Assembly (NCBI RefSeq): GCF_964019845.1
Contig: NZ_OZ026465.1
Location: forward strand, 124,001 to 188,000
Reading direction: 5' to 3'
DNA length: 64,000 nt
DNA from: Spiroplasma endosymbiont of Labia minor
Lineage (GTDB): Bacteria > Bacillota_I > Bacilli_A > Mycoplasmatales > Mycoplasmataceae
The first letter of the stretch is position 1. Each line of letters opens with the position of its first letter. The translations under genes and the position numbers were made by a program. Positions 9,232 to 19,947 of this stretch are shown here, piece by piece. The notes under the pieces were generated by a model, which was not told the DNA's origin, ran no database searches, and saw nothing but the letters and a program-made list of their open reading frames with translations.

Positions 9232-9475
9232 TAAATATATCTATGTCTTCTCTAGTTGATGAATCAATATCAACTTTCATATATTGAATTTCATAGTCAA
9301 TTATTTTCCTATCCTTGAAATGATAATTATATTGCTCTTGTCATTCATTTGCCTTTTCTTTAGTTGAAAAAATTTTATTTTTTTTCATTACTATATTCGA
9401 AATTTGATTTAGTTCAACATCATTTGCATCAACTTTTAAAATAACTGTATATTTTAATAAATAAACATGATCCAT
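9221..9475 (-). CDS. Unknown small phage protein (84 aa)
   Basis: ATG 9475 follows a strong GGAGGTGA site and the frame runs to TAA 9221 with one TGA codon. The product is soluble and rather acidic, with beta-strand-like starts (VYLLKYTVILKVD) and a helical middle (EKANEWQEQYNYHF). It resembles no family that I recognise. Its own ribosome-binding site and the 19-base gap after the methylase stop support it as a real gene of the early operon. Confidence 0.6.
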
Positions 9476-9494
9476 AATATATTCACCTCCTTTT

Positions 9495-10292
9495 TTAATT
9501 AAATAAAGTAATTTGTTTATATTTTATTTTGGTTACAAAATTAGTAATCAGAAGTTCTTTTCCCAATTTATTTTTATTTTTGCCTCTAAAGTCATAGCGT
9601 TTTTCTCACGTAATAATATGGAATTGCTTAAATAAATTTCTTGTATAATCACAATCGTTCAAACTTAAAATAAATTTGCCCTTCACTTTTTCTAAAATCG
9701 CTAACAATTCGTTAAAATCAAATTCATAATGCTTATATAAATCTTTAATATTTGGAATGAAATATGGAGGATCTAAATAAAAGAGTGTTTCTGAGCTATC
9801 ATTTAATGCAATTATTTTTTTATAGTCTAAATTTGTGAATGTGACATCATTTTGCTTAAATAACTCTTCACAAAATTTCACTCTTGTTAAACAATCAAAG
9901 TATTTTAGATTGTATCTTGTAGTTGAAAATGTAGAATTTTCTTTACCACTAAATGAAAGTCTATTTTGTAATAGCATTTGTCATCCTAATTTATTTTTTT
10001 TTGGAATTGTGCTATAAATTTCTTTAGCTTCCTCTTCAGTTTTGAACTTTGGATATTGATTAATAATGTTGTTATTTTTAACATCATTTCAAAAAGTAAT
10101 TAAATCTTGATTCAAATCATTAAAAATTGTGTAGCCTGTAATTCTATTTTCTATTAGAAGTCTTAATCCAACAGCGCATGATCCAGCAAAACATTCAATA
10201 TATTTACCAATTTTTTTTGGAAAGAAACTTGCAATAAATTTGTCAGCTTTAGTTTTACCACCAACTCATGAAATAGGACTTATAAATTGCAT
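9495..10292 (-). CDS. DNA adenine N6-methyltransferase, Dam/D12 class (265 aa)
   Basis: The enzyme transfers a methyl group from SAM to adenine in DNA. The N-terminal SISWVGGKTK (residues 5-13) and the Gly-rich SAM motif YIECFAGSCAVG (residues ~31-42) are typical of the D12 class, and the catalytic DPPY motif is present (FYLDPPYF, near residue 172). The length is normal. No restriction endonuclease lies nearby, so it is probably an orphan phage methylase that protects phage DNA or marks it. The start at 10292 shares bases with the stop of the preceding 45-residue gene (TAATG). The target sequence cannot be read from the gene. Confidence 0.85.
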
Positions 10293-10429
10293 TAGTGATA
10301 ATATTTTCTTTCTTTTGAAAAATAAACTAATCATGAATTTGCAAAATGCAGTATTCGATATCTATTTGGACCTTCGTTTTTAAACCTTACAAATAAACTA
10401 CCTCTAACTCTCATTTCTTCTTGCGTCAT
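10292..10429 (-). CDS. Unknown small phage protein (45 aa)
   Basis: The frame from ATG 10429 (overlapping the upstream stop as TAATG) to TAA 10292 (overlapping the methylase start) gives a basic 45-residue protein rich in Arg/Lys and aromatics (GSLFVRFKNEGPNRYRIL). It is too short for a family call. The coupled junctions at both ends support it. Confidence 0.5.
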
Positions 10430-10797
10430 TATTTAACTCCTCAATCAAATTGTTGTTGACCGTGTATTAAATTTCATTTTTCTTGTGCTTCAAAAGACAT
10501 GCTTGGTCTAATTTGTCCATCAATTTCTTTATATTTAATGTCATATAATTTTTCTTGCGCTTCGATTTTGATTTCTATAGCGCAATCACCACAAATGTAT
10601 AAATCATTTTTTTTAAATTTTTCTGCACAACTTTTGCAAATATACATTTGATCATCACATCTTGAACATCAAATTGCATCACAATCTTCACAAATTCAAT
10701 TATCACATCATATTTCAATATCACCACACATTAAAGCCTCTTGATGACATTCAATACATATAATTGTTTCACTAAATTTTTCTTTATCAATAGCCAT
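10429..10797 (-). CDS. Cysteine-rich zinc-binding phage protein (122 aa)
   Basis: The protein has at least eleven cysteines in residues 14-68, arranged as repeated C-x2-C and C-x-C-type pairs (CIEC, CEDC, CSRC, CKSC, CGDC) with nearby His and Trp, which suggests several zinc-ribbon or treble-clef modules. The C-terminal 50 residues are helical and charged. ATG 10797 overlaps the upstream stop, and the TAA overlaps the next start. A nucleic-acid or protein-binding adaptor is plausible. The family is not recognised. Confidence 0.62.
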
Positions 10798-11225
10798 TAT
10801 TCCAAAACCTCCAAATCATATCAATATAGTTCATCACCTTGTTTAAAATATTCATTTAAAAAATCTAAGATTTTTATATACATTGACATTAATAATAAAT
10901 TATTATTTGATTCAGCATAATCAATTCTCTTCTGCAAGTTTTGGCCTATTTTAAATGCATTCATTTCCTTATCAAGCGTTAATTTAACTTTTAATTTATC
11001 TTGAATACAATAATCGCAACAGTTACCATTATAGAAACATTGATTATCAGTCATACTATCTCTCATTGTTTTCGTTTGATAACCTTCGCACTTAGTTTTG
11101 AATTTTCTTTCAAAAACTATTAATTCAACTTCTCCTTCTAAATATTTATCTTTTCTGATTTCAAAATTTTTAAAACCTTTTTTAATTTGCTCAAAAAAGT
11201 CTCATCTAATTTTTAGTTGTTTCAT
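10797..11225 (-). CDS. ASCH/DUF3850-like phage protein with cysteine insertion (142 aa)
   Basis: The N-terminus (LKIRWDFFEQIKKGFKNFEI, then RKDKY) matches the opening of the DUF3850/ASCH-type fold, small beta-barrel proteins thought to bind RNA or modified bases. Here the barrel is interrupted near residues 62-75 by a Cys cluster (NCCDYC) that may bind metal, and a helical C-terminal half is added. ATG 11225 overlaps the upstream stop (TAATG), and its own stop overlaps the next start. Function is inferred from a short similarity only. Confidence 0.5.
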
Positions 11226-11446
11226 TATTTGAGCACCTGCATTCCAAATTTCAAACCTACAATAAAATTGTTAATTTCATTAGCATTTCAATCTATGATT
11301 ACTGCAAGTTCAAATCCATCACTTTTTCTTTTTATAAAAACTGGATTACTGCCTTTTTTAAACTCTAAATCTAAATTATTTTCATCAATTAATTTTTGTA
11401 AATCATTTAAAGTATCTTCATATAATTTTATTTGTTCTTGTGTCAT
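11225..11446 (-). CDS. Unknown small phage protein (73 aa)
   Basis: An acidic helical N-terminus (KLYEDTLNDLQKLIDE) is followed by a beta-like stretch (FELAVIIDWN). ATG 11446 and the TAA at 11225 both lie in TAATG overlaps with neighbours, which is the main support for the gene. No family is recognised. Confidence 0.5.
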
Positions 11447-11583
11447 TATTTTTCATCCTCATTTTCTACTTCAAATTCAGATGTAATTTCTTTTAGATGT
11501 TTTGACATAATTTCAGCTTCATCAATTATTTTTGTAAAACCAATTTGTATTTTTGCAAATAATTCTTTTTCTTTTTTTGTCAT
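11446..11583 (-). CDS. Unknown small phage protein, first gene of the early operon (45 aa)
   Basis: ATG 11583 has AAAGGAGAAAG eleven bases upstream, and the frame ends at TAA 11446 inside the next start. The product is a short charged helix with an acidic end (FEVENEDEK). It is the most upstream gene of the leftward operon. The promoter that serves it is not obvious; the only sequence upstream is the structured element at 11621-11682. Confidence 0.5.
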   Translation of the reverse strand: MTKKEKELFAKIQIGFTKIIDEAEIMSKHLKEITSEFEVENEDEK

Positions 11584-11620
11584 AATAGTACTTTCTCCTT
11601 TTATGTCTTTTATTTGCCTA

Positions 11621-11682
11621 AATCAGTAACAAATGGCGGAAAAAGCACTATCTCACGACAGGGGAACCATTAATTACTGGTT
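11621..11682. other. Structured G+C-richer element at the prophage-chromosome junction
   Basis: Outer arms AATCAGTAA and TTACTGGTT (one G-T pair) and inner arms ATGG and CCAT form an interrupted stem around a 30-base loop that is clearly richer in G+C than the surroundings. On the plus strand it is followed 10 bases later by a strong terminator. It could be a small RNA, the operator region for the leftward phage operon, or a remnant of a mobile element. Nothing decides between these. Confidence 0.4.
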
Positions 11683-11692
11683 TAGACAAACA

Positions 11693-11724
11693 AAAAAACA
11701 TATCTATTCCTAGATATGTTTTTT
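11693..11724. terminator. Strong bidirectional terminator between prophage and chromosome
   Basis: Perfect 14-bp arms (AAAAAACATATCTA and TAGATATGTTTTTT) with a 4-base loop give A/T runs on both sides, so it works as an intrinsic terminator in both directions. Confidence 0.85.
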
Positions 11725-11734
11725 GACTTTTTTA

Positions 11735-11756
11735 TGTGTCCCACTTTTGGGGTTCA
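11735..11756. mobile_element. Sequence like an IS3-family terminal inverted repeat
   Basis: The reverse complement reads TGAACCCCAAAAGTGGGACA, which has the form of IS3-family ends (TG start, CCCC-AAAA-GT, then GACA). Its orientation would place the body of the element to the left, but no transposase is present there. A solitary end left after deletion is the likely reading. This is recognition by memory of the family consensus, not a search. Confidence 0.42.
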
Positions 11757-11803
11757 CACTATTGAGATGTGTTTTTTATATAAATAAAAATGAGAGATAG
11801 ATG

Positions 11804-11838
11804 TTGACATAAATATCGCCTAACATATTTGATATAAT
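11804..11838 (+). promoter_or_regulatory. Probable promoter of the P-type ATPase gene
   Basis: A perfect TATAAT lies at 11833-11838, about 40 bases before the start codon. TTGACA at 11804-11809 is 23 bases upstream, longer than ideal, so the -10 box may act with a weak -35, as is common in mollicutes. Confidence 0.5.
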
Positions 11839-11876
11839 ATAGTAAAGTTTATAATTTTAGAAAGGATTAAATTTTT

Positions 11877-14693
11877 ATGAAAATCAAAAAGCATTCAAGT
11901 AAAAATTTAAATAGCGTTGCAATAATACGTACTGCTTGATATAGTAAATCAACAGAACAAATAGAACAACAATTAGTCGCAAATGAAAAATATGGACTGA
12001 CATCAGAACAAGCGAAAGAACGTTTGAAAATGAACGGACCAAACAAATTGGCAACGACCAAAACAATTCCTTGAATTATTTTCTTTCTAAAAGGAATTTT
12101 AGAGCCATTATCAATTATTTTATTAATTTGTGGTGTTGTGTCATTAATTTTGCCTATTATTTTATCGCATAGTCCTGGTACAACAGAATATATTGAATTT
12201 TCAGTAATTATGTTAACTGTATTTACAAATGCAATAATAGGTTCTGTTCAAGAAATTAAAGCACAAGGTTCTGTTCAAGCATTAAAGAAGCTTTCTAATC
12301 CAAATGTATCTGTTATTCGTGATGGTCAAGAAAAAATTATTGATGCTGCAGAAATTGTTAAAGGTGATCTTGTTTTAATGAAAGTTGGACAATTTGTACC
12401 AGCGGATATTAGACTAACAGAAGTTTTTCAATTTAGTATTAACGAATCTGCTTTAACTGGTGAATCAAATCCAATTAGTAAAATTTCAAATGTTATTGAA
12501 GGTGATTCTTTAATGCTTGCACAACAAGAAAATATGGCTTTTATGTCTACAATTGTTGTTGCAGGTAGAGCTAGAGGAATTGTAGTTGAAAATGCCAAAA
12601 CATCAGAAATGGGTCATATTGCAAATTCAATTTCAGAGACTAAACTACAAAAAACTCCATTGCAAATTCGTTTAAATAAAGTAACAAAAATAGTTACATA
12701 TGTTTCAATAGCAATTGCGTTAATTTTATTTGCTGTTTTAATAGCTCAAAATTATTTTAATTTTGGTGAACAAATGACAATTTCTGAAATAATAATTTTG
12801 AGTGTTTCCTCGGCAATTGCAATTATTCCAGCATCTTTAACAATAATAGTTTCTGTTATCTTATCTTTATCAACAAGTAGAATGACTGCAAAGAATGTAA
12901 TTGTAAAATCATTAAATTCAATAGAGACACTAGGAGAAATTAATGTAATTTGTTCTGATAAGACAGGAACTCTAACACAAAACAAAATGACTGTTACAAA
13001 ATTTTCATTAAATCATAGTTTAAATAATGCGGTCAATTATAATTATGTTTTAGATTCTTCATTAGATAATCATTTTGTTAATGCGATGGGATTAAATAAT
13101 GATGCTAAAATTACGGCAAATGATCAAAGAATTGGTTTACCTACAGAATTAGCTTTAATAGATTTTTTAGCAAATGTAGAAATTGATGCTACAACATTAC
13201 AAAAAAAATTTCCAAGAATTGATGAAATTCCTTTTTCATCAGATTCAAAATTAATGACTACAGTAAACAAAATAGAAGACCATGAATTTATCTATGTTAA
13301 AGGTGCATTAGATAGAATTTTGAAAAAATGTAAATATATAAATTTGCAAGACAATGTTGTATTAATGACACCAGATGATAGACAAAAAATTTTATCAAAT
13401 ATGGATTTAATGTCTAATGAGGCTTTAAGAGTTCTGGCATTTGCATATAAAGAGAATCAAAAAGATGCTGCAAAAGAAGATTATGAAAATGACTTAATAT
13501 TTTTGGGCTTGGCAGGAATTATTGATCCTCCACGTCCTGAAGCAATAGTTGCAGTAAGAGAGGCTAGAGCAGCTGGAATAAGAACTATTATGATTACGGG
13601 TGACCATGCATCAACAGCTATGTCAATTGCAAAAAAAATTGGTATAGCAAACGAAGATTCAATTGTTATTACTGGAGAAGAATTGGATTCTATGAGTGAA
13701 GAAGAATTATTAGGAAAAATTCCAAATGCGGATGTATTTGCTCGTGTAAATCCAGAACATAAAACTAGAATAGTTTCTTGTTTACAGTCAAAAGGTTTAA
13801 TTGTTGCAATGACTGGAGACGGTATAAACGATGCTCCAAGTTTAAGAAAAGCAAATGTAGGTATTGCAATGGGTATTGCTGGTACAGATGCAGCAAAAGA
13901 AGCTGCAAATGTAATTATTACAGATGACAATTTTGCATCTATAATACAAGGGGTTGCAGAAGGCAGAGATGCTTATCAAAAAATTAAGTCTGCAACCGCA
14001 TTCGTTTTAGGTGCAAATCCACAAATTTTTGCTATGTTTGCTGTTATTTTAATTTTTGGTTTTTCACCATTAACCGCAATAAACATTTTGTGATTCAATT
14101 TAATTGTAGAAACTATTTTAGCCATTCCAATTGGAATGGCTGCTATGTCAAAAACTGTGATGCTGGAAAAACCAGCAAAAGTAACAGATTCTATATTTAA
14201 AAATGTTTGACAGATAATGTTAATTTCATTAGTGTCTACTTCAATATGCGTTTTATTGGGTTCAATAATTGGTTATGAATATGCTTTGGCAAATAATATG
14301 TCTAATCCACAACAAATAGCTCAAACTTCAAGTTTCATAATAATAATTTTTTCACCAATATTTTTAATTTTCCTTGTAAAACCAATGACGCATCAAAAAT
14401 TTGCAAAATTCAATAAAAAACGTATAAATTGATGATTATTTGGAGCTGCGTGTATTTCATTTTTACTAAATATAGTAATTTTGTTTACACCATGGATAAA
14501 TTTGGTTGTTTTTTCTGTACATCCAGATATGCCTGCAGTCATGTGGATAATGAGCTTTCTATTAATGTTAGTTCCGATGCTATGTTTACTAAGTTTTCTA
14601 TATATTAATAAAATTATAGATAAACGTAGATACAATAAAATAAAAAAACAAAATTTAAAAAAACAAAAAATGAATCAATTAAAACAAAAATAA
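11877..14693 (+). CDS. P-type cation-transporting ATPase, Ca2+-type (938 aa)
   Basis: This membrane pump couples ATP hydrolysis to cation transport. It is open from ATG 11877 (AAAGGATT 9 bases upstream) to TAA 14693 with several TGA Trp codons. Family signatures are present in order: an N-terminal cation-ATPase domain, TGES near residue 194 (phosphatase loop), the phosphorylated DKTGTLT near residue 360, the nucleotide-binding KGA near 474, and GDGINDAP near 647. The residue pattern and the C-terminal group of six membrane segments fit the P2A/P2B group, which exports Ca2+ or exchanges Na+/K+. The exact ion is not certain. The last ~25 residues are very basic. Confidence 0.88.
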
Positions 14694-14708
14694 TTTATGA
14701 TAAAAATC

Positions 14709-14738
14709 ACATGCTAAATTTGGCATGTTTTTATTTTT
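14709..14738 (+). terminator. Terminator after the P-type ATPase gene
   Basis: Arms ACATGC and GCATGT enclose an 8-base loop and are followed by TTTTATTTTTT. Confidence 0.75.
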
Positions 14739-14897
14739 TATCTTTTGTTAAAATGACTCAATCATTTTAGTATTTAATGATAAAATAGAAGTTGATTAAA
14801 ATAATATTATTGCAGCAAAATAAAATTAATTTTTATCTTTTATTAAATTTATTATTTAATATTGCGCAATATTTACAAGAAGGGATAATTATAAATT

Positions 14898-17800
14898 ATG
14901 GCAAGCGACAAATCTTTAGTGAGAATGCATGGTAAAATAGCAGATATTATTATTTCAAAACAGCCAGAAATGGAAAAAATGACAGACCATGAATTAAAAC
15001 AGAAATCTAATGAATTAAAAAAACAAGCTCAAGATGGTGCAAATTTAGATGATTTATTAATTGATGCATATGCAGTTGCAAGAGAAGCTGCAAGAAGAGT
15101 TTTAGATTTAAATGCTTATAGAGTTCAACTTATAGGAGCAATTATTTTACATAATGGTGATGTTGCAGAAATGAAAACAGGTGAAGGTAAAACTTTGACT
15201 GGATTATTTCCTGCGTATTTAAATGCATTAGCTGGCAAAGGTGTTCATATTGTTACTGTTAATGAATATCTTTCAAAACGGGATTCTGAAATTAATGGTC
15301 GCGTATATGATTTTTTGGATATTAAAGTAGGTTTAAATGGTCGCTCTTTAAACAAGGACCAAAAAAGACAGGCTTATTCAGCAGATATTACATATACAAC
15401 AAATTCAGAATTAGGTTTTGATTATTTGCGAGATAATATGGTTTTATCTTTGGAACAAAAAGTACAACGTGGATTAAATTTCTCAATTATAGATGAAGTT
15501 GACTCTGTATTAATAGATGAATCTAGAACGCCTTTAATTATCTCTGGTGGTTCAATGAATAGAACAAAATTATATGAGGCTGCAGATCAATTGGCAAAAA
15601 CATTAATAGGTAATGGTGTTGATGTAGACATAGATTTAGAAACTAAACAAGTTTTTTTAACCGAATCAGGTATTAAAAAAGCGGAAGGTTTTTTTACACT
15701 TAAAAATTTATTTGATGTAAATAATACCGAAATTTTCCATTTAATTATGAACGCATTAAAAGCCAATTTTATTTTTAAAACGGAAGTTGAATATACAGTT
15801 AAAGATAATCAAATAGTACTTATAGATCAATTTACAGGACGTATTATGGAGGGTCGTGCTTATTCTGATGGTTTACATCAGGCATTACAGGCAAAAGAAA
15901 AAGTTCGTGTAGAAGAAGAAACGACTACAATGGCAACGATTACGTACCAAAATTTTTATCGTATGTATGCAAAAATTTCAGGTATGACTGGTACTGCAAA
16001 AACAGAAGAAGAAGAATTTATTAAAATTTATAATATGAGAGTTGTTTCAGTGCCAACTAATCGACCCGTTATAAGAATAGATGAACCAGATTTCACTTTT
16101 GCAACTAAGGGAGCAATGTTTAAACATTTCAAAAATCATTTAAAAGAATTAAATGATCAGGGAATACCAATATTAATCGGAACGACATCTGTTGAATCAT
16201 CAGAGCAAATAGCAAATGTTTTAACAAAAGCTAATTTTAAGTTTGAAATGATTAATGCAAAAAATCATGATCGTGAGGCTGAAATAGTTGAAAAAGCAGG
16301 TCAAAATCAAGCAATTACACTTGCAACTAATATGGCTGGTCGTGGAACAGATATTAAATTGGGTGAAGGAATTGCAAAATTAGGTGGATTACATGTTATT
16401 GGTATTGAAAGAAATGAGGCTAGACGTATTGATAATCAATTACGAGGACGTGCTGGTAGACAGGGAGATCCCGGATGTTCTAGATTTTATATAACTATGG
16501 AAGATGATTTAATGAAGCGTTTTGCCTCACCAAAATTAAGACAAATGTTTTTACGTTTAGGTGATGACCATATTAAATCTAGAATGTTTACACGTGCAAT
16601 AACTAACGCACAAAAAAAACTAGAGGGGTTAAATTTTGACCAACGTAAAAATGTTTTAGATTATGATAATGTTTTAGCACAACATCGTGAAGCTATGTAC
16701 TCACAAAGAGATGATATTTTGGCACAACCAGATTTAAAGGTGGTTATTGAAAAATTTGTTTATACAGATGCTTATGAAACGGTTGATAAATCTTCTGATT
16801 TAATTAGAGGTCAAAAAACAACTGATATAAAAAACTTATTAGAAAAAATAGATGGCATATATATAACTAAAGGATTATTTACAATTAGTGATTTTCAAGG
16901 TAAAGATAAAAGAGAGATTGCTGCGAGAATTTCAGAAGCAATAATGAATAACTATATTGAAAGAGTTAAAGATATTCCAGAAAATGTTGTACATGAAATG
17001 GAAAAAAGAACAATTATTCAATCTTTTGATAAATATTGAACGCACCATATAAATTTGTCAAATAAATTACGTTCAGGTATATATTTACAACAATATGCAC
17101 AAAACAACCCGCTACAACATTATGTAGAAGAAGCATCAATATTATTCAATAATATGAAAATAAATATTGCACACGATGTAATTGATAAACTTTCTAAGGT
17201 TGTAATAAAACCAGTAGATCAACAATCATCTAATATTGTTAATCTTTCTGATTTATCACTTAATAATCAAGTAACAAATGGTAATCAAAAAGAACAACAA
17301 CACATTAATATTACAGATAAGGATATTGAAAAAATATTAAAAGAAATAAATATTGAATTTAATCAAGCAACACCTATGAATGTTCGTGATGCATTTATAA
17401 AATTGAAAGAAAATTTAGATCCAAAAGTAGATAATCAAAAAATTCAGGAACTTAATTTGAAAGAAAGAATTTTGGTTGGTTTTTTCCAAGAATTAGCAAG
17501 GAAAAGAATGCAAATTCAAAATGGTGGTAAAGTAGATTTAAAATTATCACCACAGCATATAAATCAATTATTAGATGAATTTAATATTGATTTAAAAAAA
17601 GTAACAATAGAAGATGTGGATCAAAAAATAGAAACTATTAAAAAAACACTAGATCCTGAAAAAGATAAAGCACAAATTCAACAATTAGAAATTAAAAAGC
17701 AAATTCTTGCTAAAATAATTGATGATATTAAAACACAAAAAATAAAAATAATGGATTTATCTGAGACTGCAAATAAAAATGAAACAGAATATATTGTTTC

Positions 17801-17906
17801 TGATGAAACTGGGAAAACAAAAAAAAGAATTAAAGCAAACAAAGATGGCGATATTGAAGATGTAAATGATTCTGAGCAAGTTCAATCTCAAGTCAAAATT
17901 GGTTAG
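14898..17906 (+). CDS. secA: Preprotein translocase ATPase SecA with C-terminal extension (1002 aa)
   Basis: SecA drives protein export through SecYEG. The Walker A loop is at residues ~91-99 (MKTGEGKT) and the DEAD-type acid motif near 200 (IIDEVDSVLIDESRT). The second helicase half includes MAGRGTDIKLG and QLRGRAGRQGDPG. A TGA at 17037 (Trp 714) would split the gene under the standard code, but the sequence beyond it is normal SecA scaffold (LRSGIYLQQYAQNNPLQHY). After about residue 760 comes a ~240-residue charged extension with two tandem repeats, starting near residues 805 and 883. There is no C-terminal zinc motif. AGAAGGGA lies before ATG 14898. It is transcribed alone and followed by a terminator. 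Confidence 0.95.
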
Positions 17907-17910
17907 TAAT

Positions 17911-17938
17911 AAACACTAGGTAAAAACCTAGTGTTTTT
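17911..17938 (+). terminator. Terminator after secA
   Basis: Arms AAACACTAGGT and ACCTAGTGTTT form an 11-bp stem around AAAA, followed by TT; the T run is TTTTT in total. The stem stands directly before the uvrB ribosome-binding site. Confidence 0.85.
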
Positions 17939-17960
17939 GTCGCACAGGAGGTCGAAAATT

Positions 17961-19943
17961 ATGAATAAAGAGTTTAGAAAATTTGATTTAGTAACAGATT
18001 TCACTCCATCGGGTGATCAACCTCAAGCAATAAAGGAACTTGTTGAAGGCTTGAATGAAGGTAAAAAACATCAAGTATTGCTCGGAGCAACAGGGACTGG
18101 TAAAACTTTTACTATGGCAAATATAATTACAAAAATGAATAAGCCAACATTGGTTTTGGCGCATAATAAAACACTAGCAATGCAATTGTATATTGAATTA
18201 TCAGATTTTTTTCCAAATAACAGGGTTGAATATTTTGTTTCAAACTTCGATTTTTTTCAACCAGAAGCATATGTTCCCTCAAGAGATTTGTATATTGAAA
18301 AGGATGCAAAGCAAAATCTTGAATTAGATATGATGAGATTGAGTTCAAAAAACGCACTTCTTACTAGAAGCGATACTATAGTTGTAGCTTCAGTTGCAGC
18401 AATATTTGCAGAGCAAAATCCGCAAGAATATGCAGAAGCATTTTTTGAAATAAATATTAATCAAAAATTTTCTAAAAAAGAATTACTTTCTTTTTTGGTA
18501 AGAACTGGCTATTCCAGAAATGAAATTGAAAAAGCACCAGGAACATTTTCCGCAAAAGGAGATGCAATAATAATTGTTCCGGGATGAACGCATAGATATT
18601 ATTTTAGAATTTCTTTATTTGGTGACGAAATAGAAACAATAGATATAATGGATATAATGACAAATTCAATTACTGAAAAAACCAAAACATTAACCATTTT
18701 TCCTGCAACCGGTTATGTTACACCAGAAAATAAAATGAAAACTGTAATAGAAAATATTCGCAATGATTTATTTGATAGATTGAAAGAATTACGTGCTGAA
18801 GAAAAAATTGTAGAAGCACAAAGATTAGATCAAAGAACAAGATATGATTTAGAGTCACTAGAAGAATTTGGTTATGTTTCAGGAATTGAAAATTATTCTT
18901 CTTATCTTGATTTTAGAAAACCTGGAGAAACACCTTTTACTTTAATAGATTATTTTGGCGATGATTTTTTAACAATTATTGATGAATCACACATTATGAT
19001 TCCTCAAGCTAGAGGAATGTATAATACTAATTTGTCTAGAAAAAAGACATTAATTGAATATGGCTTTAGATTACCAAGTGCAATGGACAATAGGCCATTG
19101 AATTTTGAGGAATTTATAAATAAAATGAAACAAATAATTTATGCATCTGCAACTCCTGGTGATTATGAATTGGGTATGACAGAAAATAAATTTGTACAAC
19201 AAATAATTCGTCCGACAGGACTATTAGATCCGCTAATTGAAGTTAGAAAAACAGAAAATCAAATAGAAGATATTATTGAAGAAATTATTAAAAGAAGAGA
19301 AAAAAATGAAAGAGTATTTATTACAACTATTACTATCGCTCAATCCGAAGCTTTAACAAGTTTTTTACAAGGTAGAGGAATAAAAGTTGCATATTTACAT
19401 TCAGAATTAAAAACATTGGAACGTTCAATTGTTTTAACAGATTTAAGAAAAGGTGTATTTGAAGTTGTTGTTGGTGTTAATCTATTGCGAGAGGGATTAG
19501 ATATACCAGAAGTTTCATTGATTTGTATTTTAGATGCTGATAAGCAAGGATTTTTAAGAAATACTCGTTCTTTAATTCAAACAACAGGTAGAGCTGCAAG
19601 AAACGCTAATGGTTTAGTAATTTTTTATGCAGATCAAATAACTCAGTCTATGAAAGAAACTATTGAAGAAACATCAAGGCGTAGAATCATTCAGCAAGAA
19701 TATAATGAGCGAAATAATATTGTACCAAAAACAGTAATTAAAAAAATATCAGATTACGGAGTTTCAGAAGATGTCAGAAAAGAAATTTTAAGATCTACAA
19801 ATAAAAAAGGACAAGTATCTAAAAGAGAAAAATCAAAAATTGTCCAAGATTTGAGAGTTAAAATGATAGCAGCATCAAAGGAATTAGACTTTGAAACTGC
19901 AGCAAGTCTGCGTGATATGATAATTGAATTAGAAGGAGAATAA
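17961..19943 (+). CDS. uvrB: Excinuclease ABC subunit B (660 aa)
   Basis: UvrB is the damage-verifying helicase of nucleotide excision repair. ATG 17961 follows AGGAGG. The N-terminal Walker A ([14 protein letters not shown], near residue 43), the beta-hairpin region, the DESH box ([12 protein letters not shown]) and the C-terminal helicase motif ([12 protein letters not shown]) are all visible. The C-terminal UVR motif that contacts UvrC is present ([15 protein letters not shown]). The length is normal. uvrA follows after four bases, so the pair is co-transcribed; uvrC is not in this window. Confidence 0.96.
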
Positions 19944-19947
19944 TCAA

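Larger units (their letters stand above)
1..11583 (-). mobile_element. Prophage (partial; continues beyond the left edge)
   Basis: A continuous minus-strand block of about 16 tightly packed genes contains a terminase large subunit, a capsid-like protein, a Dam-type methylase and a RuvC-like resolvase, with many small unrecognised genes. This composition and the strand switch at 11.6 kb are what show it to be phage-derived. The direction of transcription is right to left, with early genes at the right and structural genes at the left. No integrase, repressor, portal or lysis gene was seen, so the lysogeny module and the remaining structural genes, if present, lie left of the window. UGA is used as Trp in these genes too, so the phage is adapted to a mollicute host. 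Whether it is functional cannot be judged from this part. Confidence 0.88.

Noticed and set aside
11217-11629. Plus-strand frames across the small early phage genes
   Set aside because: They are antisense to genes with ribosome-binding sites and coupled stop/start junctions.
11645-11665. Minus-strand TGTCGTGAGAT resembling part of 16S rRNA
   Set aside because: The match is only about 11 bases, with no flanking rRNA sequence; chance is likely.
17931-17960. Upstream in-frame start for uvrB
   Set aside because: It lies within the terminator and the AGGAGG site; ATG 17961 has the right spacing and the usual UvrB N-terminus.
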